64,000 bases of DNA from Virgibacillus phasianinus. Lineage in GTDB: Bacteria; Bacillota; Bacilli; Bacillales; Amphibacillaceae. The stretch is from assembly GCF_002216775.1 (NCBI RefSeq), contig NZ_CP022315.1:2604001-2668000 (forward strand), in the 5' to 3' direction. Both the position numbers and the translations under genes were made by a program. The notes beneath the pieces are model-generated. The model was not told the DNA's origin, made no database searches, and worked only from the letters and a program-made list of their open reading frames with translations. Positions 1-8,456 of the stretch are shown here, one piece after another; position 1 is the stretch's first letter, and the number at the start of each line of letters is the position of its first letter.

Positions 1-79
1 AGATGCTGTCCAGAGCCTGTGTATAGCTCTTTTCTGAAAAGTAGTGATGTGACAGGTTATCTAAGGTTAGAAAAGCCAT
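1..79 (-). CDS. ABC transporter ATP-binding protein (YtlC/SsuB type), N-terminus only
   Basis: Only the first 26 codons lie in the window; the gene runs off the left edge. The reverse strand reads MAFLTLDNLSHHYFSEKSYT and onward, which is how nitrate/sulfonate/taurine-type ABC ATPases begin (a short beta strand, then an aromatic that stacks on ATP). The start ATG at 79 has a strong AAGGAGGG site about 6 nt upstream. It follows the substrate-binding protein gene on the same strand with a 13-bp gap, so the two form an operon. This matches the ytlA-ytlC-ytlD order in B. subtilis. The Walker motifs are outside the window, so the family call rests on context and the N-terminus. Confidence 0.7.
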   Translation of the reverse strand, partial: MAFLTLDNLSHHYFSEKSYTQALDSI

Positions 80-92
80 TGATTTTCCCTCC

Positions 93-1076
93 TTAGTTTA
101 TAACTTCCTCTGCATATTCCGTGTTTACCAATTCGTCATACGGAACATCTGCAGGCAGTTCGCCAGCTTCCTTCATAATGTCTTTTAGGTTATTCCATTC
201 TTCTTTATCCAGAATTGGATCTGTCGCAAAGGAGCCTTGCTGTTTATACCGTTCTACTGATGATGCAAGAATATCTAACTCTGTATCTTTAAAATATGGC
301 TGGATTACTTTTGCTATCTCCTCTGCACTATGCTCAGCCACCCATGTTTGTGCTTGATACACAGCTTCTGTGAACTTTTTGATTTGTTTATCATTGTCCT
401 TGATATAGCTTTGTTTTGCCATGAACACGGTATACGGAACATGACCAGACTCTTCGCCAAACGATGCAATGATATGGCCTTTTCCCTCTTTTTCAAAAAT
501 GCTTGCTGTTGGTTCAAATAATTGCACATATTCCGCATCACCTGACACAAAAGCACCGGGAATGTTAGCGTAATCAATATTTTGCAGTAAATTCAGATCC
601 TGATGTGGATCAATATTATGCTGTTTAAGTACATATTCTCCAACCATTTGTGGCATACCGCCCTTACGCTGTCCTAGAAACGTACTGTTCTTAAGGTCCT
701 CCCACTTAAAATCAGGATGGGATTCCTTAGCTACCAAAAAGGTTCCATCTGTTTGCGTTAATTGTGCAAAGTTAATTGCGTAGTCATTTGATTCTTGGGC
801 GTACACATAAATCGATGTTTCAGAACCGACAAGGGCAATATCCGCACCGTCCGAGAGAAGTGCAGTCATTGTTTTGTCGCCGCCCCAAGTGGTTTGCAGT
901 TCAACCTCAAGCCCTTTTTCCTCAAAAAAGCCTTTCTCAAGTGCAACGTATTGAGGTGCATAAAAAATGGAACGTGTAACTTCAGCCAGTTTTATCGAAG
1001 CCTTTTCATTTGAATTACACGCCGTCAATAAAACAATTGCCAATCCAATAAGCAATGTAAGGGTCACTTTTTTCAT
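93..1076 (-). CDS. ABC transporter substrate-binding lipoprotein, NitT/TauT (NMT1/THI5-like) family, YtlA homologue
   Basis: 327 aa. Residues 1-20 are a lipoprotein signal peptide: a lysine pair, a hydrophobic stretch, and the lipobox LTAC with the lipidated Cys at 20. The mature part has the NMT1/THI5-like fold of aliphatic sulfonate, taurine, nitrate or pyrimidine-precursor binding proteins (for example YAPQYVALEKGFFEEKGLEV near residue 40, then an ALLSDGADIALVG segment). It would sit on the outer face of the membrane and deliver ligand to the permease and the ATPase encoded downstream. Position next to pckA matches B. subtilis ytlA. The ligand cannot be read from sequence. Three 21-bp repeat units lie 115-177 bp upstream of the start. 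Confidence 0.85.
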   Translation of the reverse strand: MKKVTLTLLIGLAIVLLTACNSNEKASIKLAEVTRSIFYAPQYVALEKGFFEEKGLEVELQTTWGGDKTMTALLSDGADIALVGSETSIYVYAQESNDYAINFAQLTQTDGTFLVAKESHPDFKWEDLKNSTFLGQRKGGMPQMVGEYVLKQHNIDPHQDLNLLQNIDYANIPGAFVSGDAEYVQLFEPTASIFEKEGKGHIIASFGEESGHVPYTVFMAKQSYIKDNDKQIKKFTEAVYQAQTWVAEHSAEEIAKVIQPYFKDTELDILASSVERYKQQGSFATDPILDKEEWNNLKDIMKEAGELPADVPYDELVNTEYAEEVIN

Positions 1077-1190
1077 AAGCTCAGGTCCTTTCCTTTACGA
1101 ATAGAATAGTGTCTAAATAGTCTATGAAATCCTTAAAAATGTGTGAATGCCCATGTGATTGAATTGCGTGTAGGTGCAGAATCAGATCAG

Positions 1191-1253
1191 TCAAAATACA
1201 GTCCACATCGCAGCTGATACGGTCCGCCCTGGCCAAAATACAGTTCACGCCTG
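1191..1253. repeat. Three tandem 21-bp imperfect units
   Basis: Units begin at 1191, 1212 and 1233. The first and third share CAAAATACAGTYCAC; the middle one keeps ATACGGTCCGCC. The common core is ATACRGTYCRC. A 21-bp period is two helical turns, so all three cores face the same side of the DNA. The array lies in the gap between the pckA terminator and the ytlA-type transporter gene and could be an operator array for that operon. The rest of 1077-1310 shows no gene. Confidence 0.45.
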
Positions 1254-1273
1254 AAATAAAAGCTCAATAAAAA

Positions 1274-1300
1274 AATCCAGCCTCACGATGAGGCTGGATT
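1274..1300 (-). terminator. Rho-independent terminator of pckA
   Basis: A perfect 12-bp stem (AATCCAGCCTCA with its complement) closes on a 3-nt loop. On the reverse strand it is followed by a run of T. It starts about 10 bp after the pckA stop codon. Confidence 0.9.
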
Positions 1301-1310
1301 GGTATGCTTA

Positions 1311-2900
1311 TTAGCCCTGATAGTGTGGGCCGGCTTGTAAAGTTTCTTTATCAGCTTGTGTGAATTTCTTGAAATTCTCATGAAATTTTATTGCAAGCTT
1401 TTTCGCTTCTGTATCGTATGCATCTTTGTCTTCCCATGTACTTTTTGGAATTAACACTTCATCAGGTACACCTGGTACATGCATCGGTGTTACTAATCCA
1501 AAAATATCATCTTTTGTGGTTTCTACGGTGTTCAATTCACCTTCGAGTGCTGCATGGATCATAGCACGGGTATATGAAAGCTTCATACGATTGCCGACCC
1601 CGTAGGATCCACCAGTCCAACCAGTGTTAACCAAGAAAACATTTGTGTTGTGCTGATCAATTTTTTCACCTAACATTTTTGCGTAAGCAGATGGTGCAAG
1701 AGGCAAAAACGGTGAACCAAAGCATGCTGAAAACGTTGCTTGTGGCTCCGTAACACCACGCTCTGTACCTGCCAATTTACTAGTATAACCACTTAGAAAA
1801 TGGTACATCGCCTGTTCTTTTGTTAATTTACTGATTGGTGGTAATGTACCAGAGGCATCAGCAGTTAAAAAGATAATGGTATTTGGATGACCTGCAACAC
1901 TAGGTGTTACGATATTATCGATATTTTCTAACGGATATGCAGCGCGCGTATTTTCTGTCAATGTGGTATTATCATAATTAGGAATACGTGTTTTACTATC
2001 GAAAATTACATTTTCAAGCACGGAGCCAAATCGAATTGCATCATAAATCTGTGGCTCTTTCTCCTGTGATAAGTTAATGCATTTGGCATAGCAGCCACCT
2101 TCAATGTTAAATACGCCATTTGGACTCCAGCCATGTTCATCATCACCAATCAGCTTTCGGTATGGGTCCGCTGAAAGGGTAGTTTTTCCGGTTCCGGAGA
2201 GGCCGAAGAATAATGCAACATCACCTTCCTGACCAACATTCGCAGAGCAGTGCATCGGCAATACTTCGCGTTTTGGCAAAAGGTAATTCATAACAGAGAA
2301 AATGGATTTTTTGATTTCACCGGCATATTCTGTTCCGCCAATTAAAATGATGCGTTTTTTAAAAGAAACCAGGATAAATGTTTCTGAGTTTGTACCGTCC
2401 ACAGTCGGGTCCGCTTTATACGTAGGTGCAGAAACAACTGTAAATTCTGATTCATGGTTTGCCAATTCCTCTTCACTAGGTGTGATGAATAATTGTCTAG
2501 CAAATAGATTATGCCAGGCATATTCATTTATTACTTGAATAGGTAAACGATAATTTTTATCCGCGCCTGCGAACCCTTTGAATTGGAATATTTCATTTTT
2601 ATCCTTTAGATAGGTAACAACTTTTTCATAAAGATTATCAAACGATGCTTCATCGATAGCTTGATTAACAGAACCCCAGTCAATAAAATCTTCACAAGAT
2701 TCCTCACGAACGATAAATTTATCGTTTGGTGAGCGTCCGGTATATTTACCTGTAGATGCCTGGATTGCACCGGATTCCATTAATGTACCTTCATGACGAT
2801 CCAGGATTCTCTCTACTAACTGAGGTACAGACAAATTATCCTGCACATTATTACCTGTAGTTAACTCCTGCATGAGTGACGATTGTTCCACCGATTTCAT
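1311..2900 (-). CDS. pckA: Phosphoenolpyruvate carboxykinase (ATP)
   Basis: 529 aa, the usual length for the ATP-dependent enzyme. It converts oxaloacetate and ATP to PEP, CO2 and ADP, the first committed step of gluconeogenesis, in the cytosol. Visible motifs are TGRSPNDKF (residues 54-62, substrate-binding region), the kinase-1a P-loop GLSGTGKT at 233-240, and the downstream LIGDDEHGW kinase-2 Asp segment near 250-257. Transcribed alone, divergently from metK, with its own sigma-A-like promoter and terminator. A cre-like site lies just downstream of the predicted start of transcription. In B. subtilis the gene is repressed on glucose by CcpN; the cre-like site here hints at CcpA input. Confidence 0.97.
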   Translation of the reverse strand: MKSVEQSSLMQELTTGNNVQDNLSVPQLVERILDRHEGTLMESGAIQASTGKYTGRSPNDKFIVREESCEDFIDWGSVNQAIDEASFDNLYEKVVTYLKDKNEIFQFKGFAGADKNYRLPIQVINEYAWHNLFARQLFITPSEEELANHESEFTVVSAPTYKADPTVDGTNSETFILVSFKKRIILIGGTEYAGEIKKSIFSVMNYLLPKREVLPMHCSANVGQEGDVALFFGLSGTGKTTLSADPYRKLIGDDEHGWSPNGVFNIEGGCYAKCINLSQEKEPQIYDAIRFGSVLENVIFDSKTRIPNYDNTTLTENTRAAYPLENIDNIVTPSVAGHPNTIIFLTADASGTLPPISKLTKEQAMYHFLSGYTSKLAGTERGVTEPQATFSACFGSPFLPLAPSAYAKMLGEKIDQHNTNVFLVNTGWTGGSYGVGNRMKLSYTRAMIHAALEGELNTVETTKDDIFGLVTPMHVPGVPDEVLIPKSTWEDKDAYDTEAKKLAIKFHENFKKFTQADKETLQAGPHYQG

Positions 2901-2947
2901 ATATCATACCTGCCTTTTTGATGGATTTTAATAAAAACTTAATGTTT

Positions 2948-2961
2948 TGTAAGCGATTTTA
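2948..2961. promoter_or_regulatory. cre-like CcpA site in the pckA leader
   Basis: TGTAAGCGATTTTA fits the cre consensus TGWAANCGNTNWCA at every fixed position but one (T for C near the end). It lies between the predicted pckA transcription start (about 2969) and the start codon, a position where CcpA usually represses. The ccpA gene itself is in this window at 46055-47050. Confidence 0.5.
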
Positions 2962-2975
2962 TAAATCTGATTATT

Positions 2976-3003
2976 AGTATAACACATTTATAAAAATAGT
3001 CCA
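2976..3003 (-). promoter_or_regulatory. Sigma-A promoter of pckA
   Basis: On the reverse strand TGGACT, a 16-nt spacer ending in TGT, then TATACT. The -10 is 5/6 and carries a TG-type extension; the -35 is 4/6. It lies about 75 bp upstream of the pckA start codon. Confidence 0.5.
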
Positions 3004-3063
3004 TACTAATATAATATTTTATATGCAAATTCATGTAAAACCTTTCATATAAACTAAAAAAAG

Positions 3064-3092
3064 TTGACAGAAGCGGTTGATTTCGGTACGAT
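3064..3092 (+). promoter_or_regulatory. Sigma-A promoter of metK
   Basis: TTGACA, 17-nt spacer, TACGAT. The expected start of transcription near 3099 is about 12 nt upstream of the S-box aptamer. Confidence 0.75.
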
Positions 3093-3110
3093 TAGTCACG
3101 AACGGATACT

Positions 3111-3264
3111 CTCTTATTCAGAGTTGGTGGAGGGACAGACCCGATGAAACCCAGCAACCATCACTTTTAGTGAAAAGGTGCTAACCTGATGCAAGGATTA
3201 CTCCTTGAACAATAAGAGGAAATGGCCACAACACCTTTCCTCATGAACAGGAAGGGCTTTTTTT
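3111..3264 (+). promoter_or_regulatory. SAM-I riboswitch (S-box leader) of metK
   Basis: Helix P1 pairs CTCTTATT (3111-3118) with AATAAGAG (3211-3218). Between them are the S-box core elements: AGGGACAGACCCGATGAA, CCCAGCAACC and GGTGCTAACCTGATGCAA. A terminator hairpin follows (3234-3240 with 3250-3256, then a T run). When S-adenosylmethionine is bound, P1 is stable and the terminator forms, so transcription into metK stops. This is the standard arrangement for metK in Bacillaceae. Confidence 0.97.
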
Positions 3265-3348
3265 GTTTTAAAGGTAAAATGAATGCATTTAAGTTAACAA
3301 CTAATAAAATAGAGATCCGTAACATATTTTAAAGGGGGATTTAGCCAA

Positions 3349-4547
3349 ATGGCTGCAAATCGTCGATTATTTACATCTGAATCGGTTACAGAAGGACATC
3401 CTGATAAAATTTGTGATCAGATATCAGATTCAATTTTAGATGAAATTTTAAAGAAGGATCCACTGGCGCGGGTAGCATGTGAAACAACTGTGACAACCGG
3501 ATTAGTATTGGTATCTGGTGAAATATCTACTAACACATATGTAGATATTCCAGCAATTGTGCGACAAACTATTAAGGATATCGGCTATACACGTGCTAAA
3601 TATGGGTTTGATGCAGATACCTGTGCTGTATTAACGGCAATTGATGAACAATCAGCAGATATAGCAGGCGGGGTAAATACTGCACTTGAAGCAAGACAAG
3701 GTAAAATGACGGACGATGAAATAGCTGCAATTGGTGCTGGAGATCAAGGGCTAATGTTTGGTTTCGCTTGTGATGAGACTGAAGAATTAATGCCTATGCC
3801 AATCTCTTTAGCACATAAGCTTTCGAAACGACTGGCTGATGTTCGAAAGGATAAGACGCTGGAATATCTTCGTCCGGATGGTAAAACACAGGTGACTGTA
3901 GAATATGATGAAAATGATGAACCGGTTAAGGTGGACACGATTGTTATTTCCACCCAGCATCATCAAGATATCACAACAGAACAAATTGAAAAAGATTTGA
4001 TTGAGCATGTCATTCGTCCTATTGTGCCCGATCAGTTATTAGATGATACAACGAAATATTTTATAAACCCTACAGGTCGTTTTGTTATCGGTGGACCACA
4101 GGGTGATGCGGGACTTACCGGTCGTAAAATTATTGTTGATACCTATGGTGGCTATGCTCGCCATGGTGGAGGAGCGTTTAGTGGAAAGGATTCTACTAAA
4201 GTGGATCGTTCGGGGCATATGCAGCAAGATATGTGGCGAAAAATATTGTGGCAGCCGATTTGGCTAAGACTTGTGAGGTACAGCTAGCATATGCGATTGG
4301 TGTTGCCGAGCCAGTATCGATAGCAATTAATACGTTTGGTACTGGAAAGGTCAGTGAAGAGGATTTGGTTGACGCAGTGAGAAAACTCTTTGACTTAAGA
4401 CCAGCTGGAATTATCCGGATGCTTGATTTGCAAAAACCAATTTATAGAAATACATCTGCCTATGGACATTTTGGTCGTACAGACATCTTGTTCCCATGGG
4501 AAAAAACAGATAAGATAGAAGAATTAAAAGCATTAACGAATAACTAA
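3349..4547 (+). pseudogene. metK: S-adenosylmethionine synthetase gene, broken by a one-base frameshift
   Basis: MetK makes S-adenosylmethionine from methionine and ATP. Frame 1 encodes residues 1-288 correctly, including GHPDKICDQ (16-24) and [10 protein letters not shown] (129-138), then at the GGGG run 4212-4215 it changes into unrelated sequence and stops at 4287. The other frame, from about 4216 to 4547, continues the protein exactly (the [18 protein letters not shown] segment through [11 protein letters not shown]). One inserted base in the G run restores a 399-400 aa protein, the family length. The gene is normally essential, so a sequencing error is likelier than a true null. The start ATG has an AAAGGGGG site and sits behind the S-box leader. 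Confidence 0.93.
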
Positions 4548-4607
4548 GAAAAGCGGAAGCACCCCGTTTAGAAGCAGACGCATAAGCAAGGGGCCGTAGA
4601 ACGCTAT
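4548..4607. repeat. Dispersed intergenic repeat, family 2 (short copy)
   Basis: The segment from AGAAAAGCGGAAGCACCCCG to GTAGAACGCT resembles 54777-54841 (shared pieces: CTGTTTAG/CCGTTTAG, AGCRGACGCATAAGCAA, CCGTAGAACGCT). It lies between the metK stop and its terminator. It carries no reading frame. Confidence 0.6.
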
Positions 4608-4645
4608 AAATGCCATGGCGCTTCATATCCGGTGCCATGGCATTT
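4608..4645. terminator. Bidirectional terminator between metK and ytoA
   Basis: A perfect 12-bp stem (AAATGCCATGGC with its complement) around a 14-nt loop, flanked by A and T tracts, between the convergent metK and ytoA genes. Confidence 0.7.
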
Positions 4646-4649
4646 TAGA

Positions 4650-5165
4650 TTATAGAGATGTATGATGTTTGTAATACTGACCTTTTTCCACATATGACTT
4701 TCTAACACGTTCCATTTCTTTATAGTCTTCCGAGTTGAGTTCGCGAACTACTTTTGCTGGTCTTCCGAACGCTAGTGTATGTGGAGGAATTTTCTTTCCG
4801 GGCGGTACTAGACTGCCAGCGCCAAGAAAGGCATGTTCACCAATTTCAGCTCCATCCAGAATAAGCGACCCCATTCCAACAAGTGCATTTTTACGAACAA
4901 CTGCTGAATGAAGGGTAACCTGATGTCCAACAGTAACGTCATCTTCAATAATAACGGTATTATTCGGGCTTTGATGAACCATTGACAGGTCCTGGATACT
5001 TACACGTTTACCGATTTTTGTTGGGGCAACATCCCCACGAATTACGGTTTTAAACCAAATGCTTGACTCCTCGCCAATTGTAACATCGCCAGTTATGACT
5101 GCATCTTTCGCTACGTACGCAGATTCATGAATAGCAGGTGTACTATTTTTATAATGGTGTATCAT
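4650..5165 (-). CDS. ytoA: Gamma-carbonic-anhydrase-like hexapeptide-repeat protein YtoA
   Basis: 171 aa from ATG 5165, which has a GGGGG site 6 nt upstream; a longer frame reaching 5312 lacks a good site and family similarity. The protein is a left-handed beta helix built from hexapeptide repeats (for example ITGDVTIGEESSIWF, VIRGDVAPTKIG, IEDDVTVGHQVTLHS). The His residues expected to bind metal in gamma-type carbonic anhydrases are seen in LSMVHQSP, VGHQV and TLHSAV. Length and sequence match B. subtilis YtoA (171 aa). Its true substrate is not established. It is divergent from ytpB with a 69-bp gap. Confidence 0.9.
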   Translation of the reverse strand: MIHHYKNSTPAIHESAYVAKDAVITGDVTIGEESSIWFKTVIRGDVAPTKIGKRVSIQDLSMVHQSPNNTVIIEDDVTVGHQVTLHSAVVRKNALVGMGSLILDGAEIGEHAFLGAGSLVPPGKKIPPHTLAFGRPAKVVRELNSEDYKEMERVRKSYVEKGQYYKHHTSL

Positions 5166-5234
5166 TTGAATCCCCCTAGAAGTATGGTATATAAGTAGTA
5201 TAACAAATCTTTTAGTAAGACAGGAGGAAGTGCT

Positions 5235-6305
5235 TTGTCTACCCGTGTACCAGGAACATCTATTACTTTGATGAAGACAGTTTATGCCAATATATTTCCG
5301 ACGGTTCGCCACGAATTAGCATACTGGAAAAGACGCGCGGATGGGATTCCAAATGAGGAATTACGTGACCAGGCACTTGCAAGTATTTCCTCCAAACGAT
5401 TTCACTGTCAAGGTGGTGGAGTTTATGCTCTCCTTGCTAGAGAAAATTGGAAAAAGGCAATACGATTTATTGTTGCCTATCAGACAATTAGTGACTATTT
5501 GGATAACCTTTGTGATCGGAGCACCTCTCTTGATCCAGATGATTTCAGGCTGCTGCATCAATCCATGATTGATGCGTTAACACCAGGAAATAAGAAAATA
5601 AATTACTATCAATTACGAAATGATCAGGATGACGGAGGATATTTGATAGAGTTGGTTCAGACCTGTCAGGATGCATTAACAAATAATAATGAATATCCGG
5701 TAATTCAGGGGTTACTAATAAAATATTGTGGCTTGTATGGCGATTTGCAAGTACATAAACATGTTAATCACCATGAGAGGGTGCCGAGATTAACAGGCTG
5801 GTTTGAAAAGTACCAAAAGGATTATCCCGATTTAAACTGGTATGAATTTTCGGCTGCAGCTGGATCAACATTGGGGATTTTTTGTTTAGTTGGATACATG
5901 CTTGGCGGTAAAATGTCAGCCGAACTTGCATCCGCAATTGATTATGGATATTTTCCATACATGCAGGGGTTACATATATTACTTGATTATTATATCGATC
6001 AAAAGGAAGATCAAACTGAGGCAGATTTAAATTTTTGTACGTTTTATGCTAACCAAGTTGAAATGCTGAATCGACTTCAATTCTTTATTGAAAAAACGCA
6101 TTGCCATGTCCAACAGTTACCTGATCAACATTTTCATGGAATGGTGCAAAGCGGATTAGTGGGTTTATACCTGGGCGATCGAAAAGTGTGTGAACTGAAA
6201 AACGGAATAGCTGCGAGAAAGCTTTTACTTAATACAAGCGGTGGCCAAGCGAAATTTTTTAATTGGAATACAAGGCTGTATTATAAAGTGGTCACTGGCA
6301 AGTGA
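5235..6305 (+). CDS. ytpB: Tetraprenyl-beta-curcumene synthase (DUF2600, YtpB)
   Basis: 356 aa. In B. subtilis YtpB cyclises tetraprenyl diphosphate (C35) to tetraprenyl-beta-curcumene, the precursor of sesquarterpenes found in spores. The match is strong over the whole length, including ELAYWKRRADGIPNEELRDQ, the FHCQGGG segment and the acidic TISDYLDNLCDRSTSLDPDD region (near residues 90-107) that serves as the Asp-rich metal site. The start is TTG at 5235, chosen because AGGAGG lies 7 nt upstream and no ATG fits. Divergent from ytoA, as in B. subtilis. Confidence 0.92.
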   Translation: MSTRVPGTSITLMKTVYANIFPTVRHELAYWKRRADGIPNEELRDQALASISSKRFHCQGGGVYALLARENWKKAIRFIVAYQTISDYLDNLCDRSTSLDPDDFRLLHQSMIDALTPGNKKINYYQLRNDQDDGGYLIELVQTCQDALTNNNEYPVIQGLLIKYCGLYGDLQVHKHVNHHERVPRLTGWFEKYQKDYPDLNWYEFSAAAGSTLGIFCLVGYMLGGKMSAELASAIDYGYFPYMQGLHILLDYYIDQKEDQTEADLNFCTFYANQVEMLNRLQFFIEKTHCHVQQLPDQHFHGMVQSGLVGLYLGDRKVCELKNGIAARKLLLNTSGGQAKFFNWNTRLYYKVVTGK

Positions 6306-6355
6306 AAATCCTCCCTGTCAATAAGGACGGGAAGGAGATTTCACAAAGCTGATGG

Positions 6356-7939
6356 TTATTCATCTGAATCTTCAATTTGTGGATTGTCAAGTCCACTATT
6401 AACGCCCCAGTAATAGAAGAAAAGGGAACCAATTGCGCAAACGGCAGTATCCCATGGAGCTTCGATTATTGGTGGGCCCATATCTTCCGGAATATAGCTT
6501 CCCATATAGGACATGACCAGCATATAAAAATAGTAGACAATAAGCCATAAGGAAGATTTGAAATGGCTTTTAATTTCTCCGCCGCTAAATTTCTGATCCT
6601 TGTCAACAAACGCAAAGTAAAATATTAGAGACGGGATCGCAATTGGAACCAATAATGAGATCGTGGTCCATCCCGCCCAGTAAACAACGAGGGTTGCTGA
6701 AATAAAGGCAAGTGGTGCAATAACTTTAGCACCTTTTAGAAAAAATGGACGTTTCATATCTGGTTTTGATTTTCTAAGAGACATAAGCGATGTTGGACCA
6801 ACAACAAAGGTTAATGCTTTTGCTGATGTACTACCAGCTACCAACCCTTCCCAGACACGAAATTGTTGTGGAGACATCCACAAGATAGCTAGAATTAATG
6901 TTAACCACAACGCACCGCGCGGTAGTCCGGTACGCTTATCAATTTTTTGAAACAGGCTATAAAAAGTTCCGTTTTTGGCCCAGGCAAACAGAGAGCGAGC
7001 TGTCGCTGAAAAGTAAATATTCCCTGTTGCTGAAGGTGATACAACTGCATCCAGCAGGACAAGGTTTGCTAACCAGCCAATACCAATCGCGGTTGCAAGT
7101 CCTGCCCATGGTGAATCGAAGTTAACGCTGACCCAGCCACCGGAAGCAAGCATATCTGAAGGAACTGCACCGATAAAGGCAAATTGTAAAAGTAGATAAA
7201 TCAATAAACCAACAAGTACGGATAAGATAATAGCTCGCGGAATATCTTTTTGCGGTTTACGTGCCTCACCAGCGAACTCAATCGGCATTCGAAACCCATT
7301 AAAGGCGAATACAATTCCCGCTCCGGTTACAGCTGCGAAAATACCTTTCAGCCCACCAGGGTCTGCGCCGCCAACAGAAAAATTCGATATCTCCAAATGC
7401 ATGAGTAAAAAGATAATAATTAACGCTGGCACCACAAACTTAAATATTGTTAAAACAGTATTTGTTTTACCAAAAATGTTAACGCTCCAATAGTTAAGTA
7501 AGAAAAAAACAATTAACAAAAAGATTTGGAATCCAAATCCAAGTGCGGTTGGCGCCCCGTCATCCTGTCCAAGCGCAGGCCACCAATATTGGGCATAACC
7601 ACGAACCGCCTCAACTTCAATAGCGACGACACTGGAGTAGGCTAACATAGACAGAAATCCTATTAGAAAACCAACAGTGGATCCGTGGCTAAAATCCGGG
7701 TATCGGACAAATCCGCCTGCGCGTGGCATGGCAGCAGCAAGCTCAGCATATACTAATCCAATTAATATAATAATCCCAGCACCAATCAGCCAGGAAATCC
7801 ATGTATAGGTTCCGGCTAGATTTGCCCCGTTTTGCGCGGCATATAACCATCCGGATCCGATGATTGCACCGACTCCAAGGAAAAATAAATCTAATGCTCC
7901 TAACTTCTTTTTTAATTTTCCGTTTTCTTTTTTGGTCAT
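6356..7939 (-). CDS. APC-family amino-acid permease, similar to the aspartate:proton symporter YveA
   Basis: 527 aa, about 12-14 membrane helices. Helix 1 has the APC signature LFFLGVGAIIGSGWLYA. Long stretches resemble B. subtilis YveA (L-aspartate:H+ symporter, 520 aa), such as LVYAELAAAMPRAGGFVRYP and FLLNYWSVNIFGKTN, and the C-terminal half GNIYFSATARSLFAWAKNGT. It is therefore probably an acidic amino-acid importer at the cell membrane; the substrate is inferred from similarity. Stands alone between ytpB (convergent) and the amino-acid ABC operon. The C-terminus is acidic. Start ATG 7939 follows a GGGGAG-type site. Confidence 0.82.
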   Translation of the reverse strand: MTKKENGKLKKKLGALDLFFLGVGAIIGSGWLYAAQNGANLAGTYTWISWLIGAGIIILIGLVYAELAAAMPRAGGFVRYPDFSHGSTVGFLIGFLSMLAYSSVVAIEVEAVRGYAQYWWPALGQDDGAPTALGFGFQIFLLIVFFLLNYWSVNIFGKTNTVLTIFKFVVPALIIIFLLMHLEISNFSVGGADPGGLKGIFAAVTGAGIVFAFNGFRMPIEFAGEARKPQKDIPRAIILSVLVGLLIYLLLQFAFIGAVPSDMLASGGWVSVNFDSPWAGLATAIGIGWLANLVLLDAVVSPSATGNIYFSATARSLFAWAKNGTFYSLFQKIDKRTGLPRGALWLTLILAILWMSPQQFRVWEGLVAGSTSAKALTFVVGPTSLMSLRKSKPDMKRPFFLKGAKVIAPLAFISATLVVYWAGWTTISLLVPIAIPSLIFYFAFVDKDQKFSGGEIKSHFKSSLWLIVYYFYMLVMSYMGSYIPEDMGPPIIEAPWDTAVCAIGSLFFYYWGVNSGLDNPQIEDSDE

Positions 7940-8212
7940 AAGTTTAACTCCCCAATCCTTTTTCTTGATGATCTTCCTTCATGGGCAAACGATTCCCGAT
8001 ATAAGCAATACTAAACAAATAAAACGGAATATTTAAAAAAGATGGGACGGCAAAATACCTATTATGGAGGAATCAGATAGGAATATAAATAAGTTGAAAA
8101 AAATAAAAGAGGCTAAGACATGACTAAAATGTTTGACTCAAAGACGAACGATGATAGGATAAGCAGTTTAAAACGTTACTTTTTCTACAGTCGGATCCAA
8201 TTCGCAGTTGAT

Positions 8213-8325
8213 ATAAATAACGACGTATTCTAATAATCATGTTTGGTGGTCCAGCGACCGCTACGGAAAGCGCAGTGTTTTACGCAGCGTTGGACTTATA
8301 CTCCTATAGTTACGTCGTAGTTTAT
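8213..8325. repeat. Dispersed inverted-repeat element, family 1 (113-bp copy)
   Basis: The ends are inverted: ATAAATAACGACGTA (8213-8227) and the complement of ATAAACTACGACGTA (8311-8325), 13 of 15 matching. The inside shares CATGTTTGGTGG and AGCGACCGCTACGGAAA with the copy at 37808-38485, and GCGTTGGACT...AGTTAYGTCGYAG with the copy at 28151-28230. No reading frame. The rest of 7940-8456 holds only this element and the terminator at 8366. Confidence 0.75.
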
Positions 8326-8365
8326 GGACAAATCGGAGTAAAGTTTACAAAACAGACAAAAAAGT

Positions 8366-8419
8366 ATCCGAACTATGGTTCCAAATTCTAATTAAAGAAT
8401 TTGGAACCATAGTTCGGAT
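8366..8419 (-). terminator. Long perfect-stem terminator of the amino-acid ABC operon
   Basis: A perfect 24-bp stem (8366-8389 with 8396-8419) closed by a 6-nt AATTAA loop, followed on the reverse strand by a run of T. It lies about 40 bp after the stop codon of the ATPase gene. Confidence 0.9.
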
Positions 8420-8456
8420 TTCTCTCTGACTGAATCACTTTTGTCTCAGTCTTCAG

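Noticed and set aside
4212-4290. Programmed frameshifting in metK
   Set aside because: No slippery heptamer with downstream pseudoknot is evident, and metK is not known to use recoding. A lost G is simpler.
5166-5312. 49-codon N-terminal extension of ytoA
   Set aside because: Overlaps the start of ytpB, has no ribosome site, and the family begins at the ATG at 5165.
6306-6355. Strong bidirectional terminator between ytpB and the permease gene
   Set aside because: AATCCTCCCTGTC and GACGGGAAGGAGATT pair only with bulges and there is no clear T run, so I did not list it.
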